DNA of 12,636 nucleotides. Source: an uncultured Allomuricauda sp. Lineage in GTDB: Bacteria; Bacteroidota; Bacteroidia; Flavobacteriales; Flavobacteriaceae. Under the pieces are notes generated by a model. The model was not told the origin of the DNA. It did not search any database and saw only the letters and a program-made list of their open reading frames with translations. Shown piece by piece: positions 1 to 7,970 of the stretch. Position 1 is the first letter of the stretch; each line of letters begins with the position of its first letter. Location: the NCBI GenBank assembly GCA_937911965.1, contig CALDPL010000137.1:1-12636 (forward strand). The letters are read 5' to 3'. Both the position numbers and the translations under genes were made by a program.

Positions 1-121
1 CCACGTAGACCTTCTCCGCATTGCTCGAGGAGAGCGCTCCGTTGCCCCCCTTGTTGTTGCAGCCGGCCAGGACCATAAATAGTCCGAGCATTAGAAAAAC
101 TGGATATTTCATTTTAACCAT
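1..121 (-). CDS. nosZ: Nitrous oxide reductase NosZ (clade II type), N-terminal fragment
   Basis: Only the first 40 codons are present; the gene runs off the left edge. The reading is a lipoprotein-type Sec leader (MVKMKYPVFLMLGLFMVLAGC, lipobox VLAGC) followed by CNNKGGNGAL and then AEKVYV. As I remember the family, the start of flavobacterial clade II NosZ looks like this: a Cys followed by Asn/Lys/Gly-rich sequence and then KVYVAPGE. NosZ is the periplasmic multicopper enzyme that reduces N2O to N2. The catalytic CuA and CuZ domains are outside the window, so identity rests on the leader and on the c-type cytochrome gene 56 bp upstream on the same strand, a usual nos cluster neighbour. Two in-frame ATGs are possible: 121, with AAGGA very close upstream, or 112, which gives a more usual spacing to the same AAGGA. 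Confidence 0.72.
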   Translation of the reverse strand, partial: MVKMKYPVFLMLGLFMVLAGCNNKGGNGALSSSNAEKVYV

Positions 122-177
122 GATCCTTGTGTTAGGGGTTGTTGTTATAGCTGTTGTTTTTGCTGTCGTTGTTAGGG

Positions 178-711
178 TCACTCCAGGGTCCTGAAGTATT
201 CCAGGATGGCCCTGGTCTGTTCTTCGTCAAGTCCCTGGTTGGACATGGGGGAACCGTTGAATTCCATCAAGAGTTCTTTGGCCAAAGGGTCTTCCTTAAC
301 CATAACCTCCGGATTCAAAATCATGTTCATGACCCATTCCGGGGTGCGCCTTTCCAATATCCCATTGGGAGCGGGACCGATGAATTTCTTGCCGATCCTA
401 TGGCAGGCAAGACACATTTGGTCATAGACTTCCTTTCCCTTGGTGGCCATGGCCTGGTCGATGGTGGGACTCAAGGTCACGGACTTGATGGGCCCGACCC
501 CCTTGGTGCTTAGATCGACCCGTTCCGAGGGCTTGTCGAGATCTGCGGCAGGGGTTTCCACTTTGGCTTCCGTGGTCTTGGTACGGCTCACACTGAAACC
601 TTCCTGTTTTTTTTCTTCTTTGCCGCCACAGCCGATCATTAAAAGTGAGAATACTAAGGCGATGGATATTGAATTGATTTTCATCGAATTGATTTTATTT
701 GGTTTACGCAT
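178..711 (-). CDS. Small c-type cytochrome lipoprotein of the nos cluster
   Basis: The protein is about 177 residues. A lipoprotein signal (hydrophobic stretch ending LLMIGC) is followed by a charged, Lys/Glu/Thr-rich linker of roughly 60 residues and one cytochrome c domain. The haem-binding motif CLACH lies near residue 100, and a likely axial Met sits in SPMSNQ near residue 156. A single-haem domain at the end of a flexible tether suggests an outward-facing electron carrier. Its position just before nosZ, on the same strand, suggests it delivers electrons to N2O reductase; this is inference from context. The start is uncertain. ATG at 711 gives a long leader, while ATG at 684 gives a more typical lipoprotein signal (MKINSISIALVFSLLMIGC). 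A TTG just before 711 also exists. The five codons before the 684 ATG and the five from it on are near copies (KINSM, KINSI). Confidence 0.88.
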   Translation of the reverse strand: MRKPNKINSMKINSISIALVFSLLMIGCGGKEEKKQEGFSVSRTKTTEAKVETPAADLDKPSERVDLSTKGVGPIKSVTLSPTIDQAMATKGKEVYDQMCLACHRIGKKFIGPAPNGILERRTPEWVMNMILNPEVMVKEDPLAKELLMEFNGSPMSNQGLDEEQTRAILEYFRTLE

Positions 712-740
712 CAAAAATATTGCTGTATTAAGGAATGTAA

Positions 741-756
741 TATGATAAAAGTCATA
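741..756. promoter_or_regulatory. Crp/Fnr-shaped dyad upstream of the nos cytochrome gene
   Basis: The sequence has perfect 5-bp inverted arms, TATGA and TCATA, separated by 6 bp (taaaag). This is the geometry of Crp-family sites (TGTGA-N6-TCACA). It lies about 30 bp upstream of the cytochrome ATG at 711. Crp/Fnr-type regulators commonly control denitrification genes, so a role in oxygen or NO control of nos is plausible. The arms are short and AT-rich, so chance is not excluded. Confidence 0.35.
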
Positions 757-1116
757 ACTCGGACAAAAAGGTCCTATTTATGGTCCCTTGTAACGGAAAC
801 TTCGATACGCAAATGAGTCCAGTGGTATTGTTATTGGATTTCCAAGGAAGTTTTTATATACGTTGATTTAGGATTTTAACATTGCAAAACCTTTCATACC
901 AACTTTCCAATATAAAGAAGATTTACTTAAGGTTTAAATGGTGAAAGTTTCTAGGTCTTTCGAATTTGAGTCATTGTGGGTTTTCTAATTTCCAAGTTTA
1001 TACCAGTTAAAATGAGAGTGTCCAGAAAAGACCACCATGCTTAGCCTTAAACTTTATATAGCCAATTTGACAGATATTCTTTCCCTTAAAGTGGGATTTT
1101 AGCATTTAATGTGCCA

Positions 1117-1132
1117 ATGCAAACGTTTGCGT
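1117..1132. promoter_or_regulatory. LacI-family operator upstream of susC
   Basis: ATGCAAACGTTTGCGT contains the perfect 12-bp palindrome GCAAACGTTTGC (1119-1130) with the central CG typical of LacI/GalR-family operators. It lies about 82 bp upstream of the susC ATG. It matches 14 of 16 bases with a second site beyond the lacI gene (12338-12353). The lacI gene at 11278-12321 is the obvious candidate for the protein that binds here, probably repressing or activating the susCD-lyase-DUF4861-GH105 operon in response to a breakdown product. Confidence 0.65.
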
Positions 1133-1213
1133 AAACTTTTGAAGACTATTAATTAAAACATGAAAAATAATATGTTGTTTTGTTAGCATATCAATAAAGA
1201 AAAACCAAAAACA

Positions 1214-4200
1214 ATGAAGAAGCCAAAAATACTAGTTCTATATTTTTTATTGTGTTTCTTGAACGTTGCATGGTCCCAGACCACAGTGACGGGGGTCGTT
1301 AAAGATAACGAAAATGTGCCGCTCCCAGGGGTCAATATTCTAGTTAAGGGAACCAATGTTGGTGTTGTCTCCGATTTCGACGGTCTCTTTTCCATAGAGG
1401 CATCATTGGGCGATGTGTTGGAAATCACCTATTTGGGTATGAAGACCCAAACTTTGACCGTTTCGAATTTCAATGCACTCAACATTATAATGGAAGAAGA
1501 TGCAACCCAATTGGAAGATGTGGTGGTCATTGGATATGGTACCCAGAAAAAAGAAGATGTCACCGGTGCCATTGCGTCGATTCAAAGTGATGATTTCAAC
1601 CAGGGGGTCGCCAATTCACCTGAACAATTGTTACAGGGTAAGATATCAGGTGTCAATGTCACTTCTTCCAGTGGGGCACCTGGAGCCGCAATGAACATTA
1701 CGATCAGAGGGCCGGGGTCGGTCCGTAGTGGAAGTTCCCCCTTGTTCGTTGTCGATGGTGTGCCCATAAACAATACGGCGACCACACCCAATTCCGAAAA
1801 TCTCGGTCTGGGCTCTTCGGGTCCAAGCAACCCATTGAGTTTCTTGAATCCATCGGATATTGCCTCCATGGATGTCTTGAAAGATGCCTCGGCGACCGCC
1901 ATTTATGGTTCAAGGGGAGCGAACGGGGTTATTTTGATTACAACCAAACGGGGCAGCCGTGGATCGGCGGGCATAACCTATAACAGCAGTATTGGGGTTT
2001 CCCAGGTGGCAAAGAAAATCGATTTGTTGAGTGCCCAAGAATTCACCGATTTCACAAACGCAGAGGGAAATCCATCCAATATCCTAGATGCAGATACTGA
2101 TTGGCAGAACCAAATATTCCGTACCGCCTATACCCAGAACCACAACATATCGTTCAGTGGCGGCGCCCAGAACACCAACTATTTTGCCTCCCTGAACTAT
2201 ATGGACCAAGAAGGGGTCGTCAAGAACAGCGATATGAAGCGGTATACCGCAAGAGTCAATGCGGATCAAAACTTTCTGGACAATAAGTTGAAGGTAAAAT
2301 TCAACCTGACCGCAAGCTTTACACGAACCGATTCTCCCCCCATAAGTGATAGTGGAGATTCTACGGGCGATATGCTTACCAACGCCTTGAATGCCAACCC
2401 AACGTTTCCAACCCATAATCCGGATGGTACCCTTTTCAATTTCCCCAATGGGTACAACCCACTGATGTTGTTGAACATTTATGACGATTTTACCAAAACA
2501 AATAGGGTATTGGGTAACTTGGAGGTCGGTTATGAGCTGTTCGAAGGCCTTGAATACCGGGTAAATTTTGGAATCGATAATTCTGTAAGTCAGCGGATTT
2601 CCCAGATGAGTCCACATAATATTCCCAATTTGAGCAATGCCACCGGGCGCTTGGTCGATGCAACCAGTGAGAATACGAACCAAGTAATTGACAATTATCT
2701 TACCTATCGTTGGTCAAATGATGACCACAACCTTACGATGTTGGTCGGTCATTCGTATCAAAAGTTCGCGTTCCAGTCCAGACGTTGGAGCATTAATAAT
2801 TTTTCCACCAATGAAATCGAGGCCTACCACAACCCAGGGATCGGTACTAGTTTGGATATAGGGAACAACCGTCCAGGTGGCAGTGCCTACGAAAATGAGC
2901 TGCAATCCTTCTTCGGGAGGGGTTCTTATGACTTCAAAAGTAGATACCTTTTCACAGCTACTGTGAGAGCCGATGGGTCGTCCAAATTTGGAAAGGACAA
3001 CCGTTATGGTATCTTTCCTTCTTTTGCCGGGGCTTGGAGGATTTCCAATGAAGAATTTTTGCGTAACAATGGAATGATTAGTGAATTGAAATTAAGGGTC
3101 GGCTGGGGTAGGACCGGGAGTCAAGAAATACCTCCATATATCACTCGAGGACAATTGACTGTTAGTACCGGAAGTGGTTCGGGGTATGCGATCGATGGGG
3201 ATCAATTGGTAGCAGGGTATAATTTTGTCCGAACTCCAAATGAAAAAATTAAATGGGAAGTGTCCACCCAAACGGATGTGGGTCTTGATTTCGGCTTTTT
3301 CCAAGGAAAAATTTACGGCTCCCTAGATTATTTTAACAAGACGACCAGTGATATCCTTTGGAGGACTTCGGCTACAGCGGACCCGATTAACCCTACCAGT
3401 GAATACTGGAGCAATTATGATATGCAGATCCATAACCGTGGGGTGGAGGCCGCCTTAGGCTATCGATTCTCAAGTGGGGACTTCAACGGTGAATTTGGAG
3501 GGAACATTACTTTCATTGAAAATGAGATCACGAATTCACCGGTATCCATCTTGACCACTGGAAACCTAACAGGGCCTGGACTGACCGGTGTCCCGGTGAA
3601 CGGATACCTCAATGGGAATCCGATAGGAACATTCTATCTCCTTGACTTTATCGGGTTCGATGAGAGTGGGAACAACATATTTCGGGATGTGAACAATGAC
3701 GGTACGATCAATAATGATGACCGGGTAACGGCGGGAAGTGCCCTACCTAAGACCATGTTCAATCTCAATGCGAACCTTAGTTACAAGAATTTTGATTTTT
3801 CCGTTAATTTTAATGGCGTGAGTGGCAATAAACTGTATTACAATACAGAGAATGCATTCTTCAACTATCCTATTTTGGCAGCGGGAAACAACGTGAGCCG
3901 AAATGTTCTAGACAATACGGATGAGAGCACCACGAACTCGGCGACCCCATCAACTAGGTATCTGTATGATGCAAGTTTTTTCAGGTTGAATAACGCTACC
4001 TTGGCTTATAACATTAAAATGGGTGAATTCAGTCCGCTTAAAAATATTAAGGTTTATTTGACCGGGCAAAATCTTTTTACCATCACCGATTACCCTGGTT
4101 TTGATCCAGAGGTGGATACACCAAAGAACGCCAACGGTTTCAGGTCTTATGGAATTGACTATTCCAGTTATCCCAAAGCCAGAACGTTTATTCTTGGTTT

Positions 4201-4216
4201 AAGTGTAACGCTTTAA
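1214..4216 (+). CDS. SusC-family TonB-dependent outer-membrane oligosaccharide importer
   Basis: At 1000 residues this is the usual length for SusC. A Sec signal peptide ends at about residue 21 (VAWSQ). A carboxypeptidase-regulatory-like domain follows (about 24-95; VTGVVKDNENVPLPGVNI, DFDGLFSI). Next is the conserved segment VVVIGYGTQKKEDVTGA (103-119) and a plug domain carrying VDGVPI (180-185) and the SusC signature LKDASATAIYGSRGANGVI (222-240). A 22-strand-type beta-barrel ends in FILGLSVTL, with an aromatic/hydrophobic terminal strand. There is no N-terminal secretin/TonB short domain, so it is not a FecA-like signalling transducer; this fits control by the LacI regulator instead of an anti-sigma pair. 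Energised by TonB-ExbBD, it moves oligosaccharides captured by the SusD lipoprotein encoded 11 bp downstream. The sequence does not reveal the substrate. Confidence 0.97.
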   Translation: MKKPKILVLYFLLCFLNVAWSQTTVTGVVKDNENVPLPGVNILVKGTNVGVVSDFDGLFSIEASLGDVLEITYLGMKTQTLTVSNFNALNIIMEEDATQLEDVVVIGYGTQKKEDVTGAIASIQSDDFNQGVANSPEQLLQGKISGVNVTSSSGAPGAAMNITIRGPGSVRSGSSPLFVVDGVPINNTATTPNSENLGLGSSGPSNPLSFLNPSDIASMDVLKDASATAIYGSRGANGVILITTKRGSRGSAGITYNSSIGVSQVAKKIDLLSAQEFTDFTNAEGNPSNILDADTDWQNQIFRTAYTQNHNISFSGGAQNTNYFASLNYMDQEGVVKNSDMKRYTARVNADQNFLDNKLKVKFNLTASFTRTDSPPISDSGDSTGDMLTNALNANPTFPTHNPDGTLFNFPNGYNPLMLLNIYDDFTKTNRVLGNLEVGYELFEGLEYRVNFGIDNSVSQRISQMSPHNIPNLSNATGRLVDATSENTNQVIDNYLTYRWSNDDHNLTMLVGHSYQKFAFQSRRWSINNFSTNEIEAYHNPGIGTSLDIGNNRPGGSAYENELQSFFGRGSYDFKSRYLFTATVRADGSSKFGKDNRYGIFPSFAGAWRISNEEFLRNNGMISELKLRVGWGRTGSQEIPPYITRGQLTVSTGSGSGYAIDGDQLVAGYNFVRTPNEKIKWEVSTQTDVGLDFGFFQGKIYGSLDYFNKTTSDILWRTSATADPINPTSEYWSNYDMQIHNRGVEAALGYRFSSGDFNGEFGGNITFIENEITNSPVSILTTGNLTGPGLTGVPVNGYLNGNPIGTFYLLDFIGFDESGNNIFRDVNNDGTINNDDRVTAGSALPKTMFNLNANLSYKNFDFSVNFNGVSGNKLYYNTENAFFNYPILAAGNNVSRNVLDNTDESTTNSATPSTRYLYDASFFRLNNATLAYNIKMGEFSPLKNIKVYLTGQNLFTITDYPGFDPEVDTPKNANGFRSYGIDYSSYPKARTFILGLSVTL

Positions 4217-4227
4217 AAAATAATAAC

Positions 4228-5889
4228 ATGAAAAATACAATAAGAATTGTTCTTCTGCTCTTTATTTCAATTAGCTTCTTCTCCGCCTGTACCGATCTTG
4301 AGGAAGAGGTCCTTGATAGTGCTTTGGGGGAAGGACTGCTCAGTGAACCTCAGGCTGCCCAAGGGATTTTGGCACCCGTTTATGCCAATTTGAATGGTTT
4401 GTTCAACAATCAGGAACAATATTTTCTGTTACAGGAAGTGACAACGGATGAGGCGATTGTTCCCTTTAGGGGTGGTACGGATTGGTTCAATGGAGGTAGA
4501 CTCATTGAAATGCATCAGCATACCTGGACCCCGGACCATAATAATATCAGGTCAGTATGGGCAAGTTTGGTCCAAGGCGTGGCCAAGTCCGTGATTGCCG
4601 AGACTACTTTGGCCAATCTAGAATCACCATCTTCTGAACTTTATATTGCCGAAGCAAGGGGAATGGGTGCTTTTTACAACTTTTTGCTTTTGGATTTATA
4701 TGGTGTCGCATTCGACAAAGGGCCCCAAGATGAACCGGGTACCTTATCGACCGTACTTAGAGGACAGGAGGCCATCGATTTCATTGTTTCGGAACTGGAT
4801 GAAATCGAGTCCGTATTGGGAGATTATGGAACCTTGGGTTCTTCACGATTCACCAAAGCGGCAGCCTGGGGCATAAAAGCAAAGCTTTTATTGAACAAAG
4901 CGGTCTATACAGATCGTTATTCCCCGAGCTTTGACTTTGCCCAGGCCGATATGCAGGAGGTGATCGCTCTGTGCGATCAAATCATGGGTTCAGGATTCTA
5001 TGACCTGGAACGAAGCGACTATTTTGCCATTTTTAATGTTGACAATCATAATCACCCAGAGCATATTCTTTCCCTAGATCAGCGATTGGAAGCAAACGGG
5101 ACCAATAGGTTTGGCTGGTTCACCCTCTCCCGCAACACCCATGGTTCCGTTCAGTTCCCGGCTTCCGTAGGGACCGACGGGGCATCGACCACCAGTGATT
5201 TTTATCACACTTGGGATGACAACCAAAGCGATCCGCGTTTTTTTCAGGACAACCTACCCGAAAGTGGAACGATTATGGATGATGAATTTTCTTTGGACAG
5301 GGGCTTTTTGCAGGGACAACAGTACGGTATCGTCTTAAACGAATCGGGAGCCAGCTTTAAAAGGGACGACAGCGGGAATCTAGTGATTGAAATGTTGTTC
5401 AATACGGCAAAGACCGGGGAGCCGATAAATTATTCCATCGATGTCGATCTGGAGACCAATACGGGGCACTCGGATGGAGTAAGGGTACATAAATACGAAT
5501 TCGATCCCATGTCCCAAGATGGAAAGGCCCAAAGTAGGGTCGATATTCCGCTGATTCGATTGGGGGATATCCTGCTAATTCGTGCGGAAGCCAAGCTTAG
5601 GAGCAATGATTCTCCTGGTGCACTGGCGGACGTGAATGAACTCAGATCTGCCCGTGGCGCCTCCCTTTTGACCAGCATTGATATGGATCAGTTGTACAAT
5701 GAAAGGGGCTTTGAACTCTATTGGGAGATGCACCGTCGGACCGACATGATACGTTTTGGTAAATTTGAGGATACTTGGACATCCAAAACAAGTGATAATG
5801 TTACGCGACGTATCTTTCCAATTCCCCAATCGGCCATCGATGCGGCTAGCAGTACTCCTGGATACCTCGAGCAAAACGAAGGGTACTAA
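4228..5889 (+). CDS. SusD/RagB-family surface glycan-binding lipoprotein
   Basis: The protein has 553 residues, within the normal SusD range. The leader MKNTIRIVLLLFISISFFSAC places the lipid-bearing Cys at residue 21, followed by TDLEEEVLD. The N-terminal half reads as helical SusD/TPR-like sequence (ARGMGAFYNFLLLDLYG; AAAWGIKAKLLLNKAVYT). The C-terminal part carries the usual SusD ending: IPLIRLGDILLIRAEA, ADVNELRSARGA, NERGFELYWEMHRRTDMIRFGKF, then FPIPQSAIDA and a terminal GYLEQNEGY. It begins 11 bp after susC and is surely co-transcribed with it. SusD acts as the lid of the SusC barrel on the cell surface and determines glycan capture. Ligand-contacting residues vary within this family, so the bound sugar cannot be read from the sequence. 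Confidence 0.97.
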   Translation: MKNTIRIVLLLFISISFFSACTDLEEEVLDSALGEGLLSEPQAAQGILAPVYANLNGLFNNQEQYFLLQEVTTDEAIVPFRGGTDWFNGGRLIEMHQHTWTPDHNNIRSVWASLVQGVAKSVIAETTLANLESPSSELYIAEARGMGAFYNFLLLDLYGVAFDKGPQDEPGTLSTVLRGQEAIDFIVSELDEIESVLGDYGTLGSSRFTKAAAWGIKAKLLLNKAVYTDRYSPSFDFAQADMQEVIALCDQIMGSGFYDLERSDYFAIFNVDNHNHPEHILSLDQRLEANGTNRFGWFTLSRNTHGSVQFPASVGTDGASTTSDFYHTWDDNQSDPRFFQDNLPESGTIMDDEFSLDRGFLQGQQYGIVLNESGASFKRDDSGNLVIEMLFNTAKTGEPINYSIDVDLETNTGHSDGVRVHKYEFDPMSQDGKAQSRVDIPLIRLGDILLIRAEAKLRSNDSPGALADVNELRSARGASLLTSIDMDQLYNERGFELYWEMHRRTDMIRFGKFEDTWTSKTSDNVTRRIFPIPQSAIDAASSTPGYLEQNEGY

Positions 5890-5897
5890 GACCTTTG

Positions 5898-5936
5898 GAG
5901 GCCCTAAATGAAAATGGAAATAATTCACCGGGCCTC
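5898..5936 (+). terminator. Possible attenuating hairpin after susD
   Basis: Seven-base perfect arms, GAGGCCC (5898-5904) and GGGCCTC (5930-5936), enclose a 25-nt loop that starts 8 bp after the susD stop codon. A short T-run (attttta) follows after about 8 nt and is not contiguous, so this is weak as a full terminator. Partial termination or an mRNA-stabilising hairpin here would fit the common pattern of susCD being expressed above the downstream enzymes of a PUL. Confidence 0.35.
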
Positions 5937-6027
5937 TTGTAACATTTTTACCTTCTTGGCATATGGCGTTCGATATAAACAAGGAATCGAACTACATATA
6001 AAATTAATTGGAATTTAAAATTTAAAT

Positions 6028-7833
6028 ATGGCGACGAATAAAATTAATCGGAAAACATTTCTCAAACAATCCGTAGGTTTAGGTGCTATGGCGACTTTAT
6101 TTCCTTTTTCTTCCACTTTGTTATCAAATGTGGAGCCTTCCAACCAGTCCGATACCCTTTTTAAAAGGCTTGTACAGGCCAATGACGGACAAGTGGCCCA
6201 TTTTATTGAAACGATGGAGCGCGAATCGCAACAAGGTGGGAATTTTCGTGGTGTTGGTCGTGTTTTTACAGTTTTGGCAGCTGCGTTTTGCGCACCTTCC
6301 TCCAAATATTACCAATCTGATAATGTAGCGGGACACTTAGACCGATTGTCCCAGTTTTTACTGGATCAACAGGGAGAGGACGGAACCATGAACTTTGGAA
6401 ATTTGCAATCACCTCCCGATACCGGCTTCCTATTGGAAAACATGTGTGCCGCAGTCTGGGTACTGGAACAAAATCGGTCGCGGACTCTTAAAGCGATTAA
6501 GGAAAAAGTGAAAACTTTTATTTTGAAGGCAGCAGAGGCCTTGGTTACAGGAGGTGTCCATACGGCCAACCACCGTTGGGTAATATGTGCAGCTTTGGCC
6601 CAAATTAACGATTTATATCCCAATTCCCGATATGTTACGAGAATAGACCAGTGGTTGAATGAAGGTGTTTATATCGACGCTGATGGTCACTTTGCCGAAA
6701 GGAGCAGGAATTATTCCATTGTGATTGATAGGGCCCTGATTTCCGTATCGCGATTATTGAATAGGCCGGAGCTCCTCGTACCAGTTAAAAAGAATCTGGA
6801 AATGACCTACTATTATATGGAGCCCAATGGGGAATTGGTGACAAACGACTCCCGTAGGCAGGATCAATTTTCCACCCGCTCCATAATGTCCTATTACTTG
6901 GCCTATCGATTTATGGCAATTCACCAAAGTGATGCACAACTTGCTGGTATAGCCAAGGTGATCGAAGGGCTGGAAGGTTTTGAAGAAGCGGTTATAAAGC
7001 ATTCGTTAATCGACTTTATGTACATCCCCTTGCTCCAAAAGGAATTGCCTAACATTGAAACACCTCCGGTTCGGTACGAAAAGTTATTTTCCACGACGGA
7101 TTTAGCAAGGATACGTGAGGGAAATTCGACCCTTACCCTCTTCGGGGGTGTTGATTGGCCTCTCATTATAGCCTCGGGTCGATCGACCAGCGCCAATTTT
7201 TTTGCCTATAGAAAAGGTGAGGCCATCATGAAGTATATGCGAATGTCCGCGGCATTCTTCAGCACGGGGTATTTCCGAAGTGAGGGACTTCGCAAGGTAG
7301 GAGACAGTTATGTCCTGTATAAAAAAATGGTAGCTCCTTATTACCAACCGCTTCCAGAGGCCAAGCAAAATAAGGCAGGGGAGTATAAACATTCCCAAAG
7401 TACCGATGGTCGTTTTTGGAATCTAATGGATTTTGAAAATCGTCCAGTAAGCAATGTTCAGACCTTGGAATACGAGGTTACCATGAAACGTGTAGGAATG
7501 CGCGTGATGTTATCTTTTTCGGTCACCGGTGTTGATAATATCCCGGTCACCCTGGAGATGTGTTTCGCCGAAGGGGGCAAATTCGAAAACCTTAGCCCAG
7601 CGGGTGACAGCAAGGGGCAACTGGGGGAGAACTACTTTTTGGACCAAGATTCGGGAAGGTACCGATACGGAAACGATACCATACAACTTGGACCGGGACT
7701 TAAAGAGCATTCCCGAATCACGCGATTGGATGGAGAAATGTACAGTTCGCATTTTGGCAGTTTGAGAACGGATGGGATGTTTGCCTACGTTACGGGCAAC
7801 ACCCCATTTAAGTACACGCTGACCCTAGAGTAG
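6028..7833 (+). CDS. Heparinase II/III-like lyase-type protein with Tat-like leader
   Basis: The protein has 601 residues. The leader NRKTFLKQSVGLGAMATLF resembles a twin-arginine signal, but the pair is RK, so export by Tat or Sec is open. The first 330 residues or so are helical with toroid-like repeats. They contain NHRW (181-184) and DGHFAERSRNY (219-229), which parallel the Asn-His and Glu-x-Ser-x-x-Tyr segments of heparinase II/III-type lyases, whose catalysis uses Asn, His and Tyr. The remainder is beta-rich and ends in YKYTLTLE-like strands (GNTPFKYTLTLE), as expected of the beta-sandwich half of an (alpha/alpha)-toroid lyase. The likely reaction is beta-elimination on a uronic acid residue, giving a 4,5-unsaturated sugar for the GH105 enzyme encoded downstream. 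I cannot assign a PL family. An oligosaccharide dehydratase or a non-lyase relative remains possible. It starts 138 bp after susD, in the same direction. Confidence 0.65.
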   Translation: MATNKINRKTFLKQSVGLGAMATLFPFSSTLLSNVEPSNQSDTLFKRLVQANDGQVAHFIETMERESQQGGNFRGVGRVFTVLAAAFCAPSSKYYQSDNVAGHLDRLSQFLLDQQGEDGTMNFGNLQSPPDTGFLLENMCAAVWVLEQNRSRTLKAIKEKVKTFILKAAEALVTGGVHTANHRWVICAALAQINDLYPNSRYVTRIDQWLNEGVYIDADGHFAERSRNYSIVIDRALISVSRLLNRPELLVPVKKNLEMTYYYMEPNGELVTNDSRRQDQFSTRSIMSYYLAYRFMAIHQSDAQLAGIAKVIEGLEGFEEAVIKHSLIDFMYIPLLQKELPNIETPPVRYEKLFSTTDLARIREGNSTLTLFGGVDWPLIIASGRSTSANFFAYRKGEAIMKYMRMSAAFFSTGYFRSEGLRKVGDSYVLYKKMVAPYYQPLPEAKQNKAGEYKHSQSTDGRFWNLMDFENRPVSNVQTLEYEVTMKRVGMRVMLSFSVTGVDNIPVTLEMCFAEGGKFENLSPAGDSKGQLGENYFLDQDSGRYRYGNDTIQLGPGLKEHSRITRLDGEMYSSHFGSLRTDGMFAYVTGNTPFKYTLTLE

Positions 7834-7970
7834 ATTTTGATGGGCTCAGCTCGATACAAGTGTTTGAGGAATCAACAAGAACAAGGTCAAAACGGGTAAC
7901 ATTGTCGGTTAAACGAAGGGGAACCCCACCTTTTTGAATGCAAACCTATTGTGAAAACAGAAATGATATT

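Larger units (their letters stand above)
715..1213. other. Divergent intergenic region between nos and PUL
   Basis: This 499-bp stretch separates the leftward cytochrome/nosZ operon from the rightward PUL. I see no credible small gene in it. It is AT-rich and holds a Crp-shaped dyad close to the cytochrome gene (741-756) and a LacI-type operator close to susC (1117-1132). The stretch between those sites, about 757-1116, contains no structure I can support beyond a weak operator-like string near 881-897. The susC leader (about 1180-1213) is A-rich, as is usual for highly expressed genes in this phylum. No clear TTTG/TAnnTTTG promoter pair could be placed with confidence. Confidence 0.7.

Noticed and set aside
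154..745. Plus-strand open frames opposite the cytochrome gene
   Set aside because: The minus strand carries a lipobox, a CLACH haem motif and an axial Met; the plus-strand readings have no such features.
881..897. ATTGCAAAACCTTTCAT, similar to the LacI operator
   Set aside because: It needs an inserted base and lacks the symmetric right arm; too weak to list as an operator.
2084..2683. A 199-codon open frame on the minus strand inside susC
   Set aside because: It lies wholly within a well-supported SusC gene, has no family resemblance and no separate upstream signals; it is a shadow of susC codon use.
7916..7935. AAGGGGAACCCCACCTTTTT as a terminator between the lyase-like gene and DUF4861
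   Set aside because: The G/C block leaves only about three pairs with a workable loop, and the T-run is not directly attached to a stable stem.
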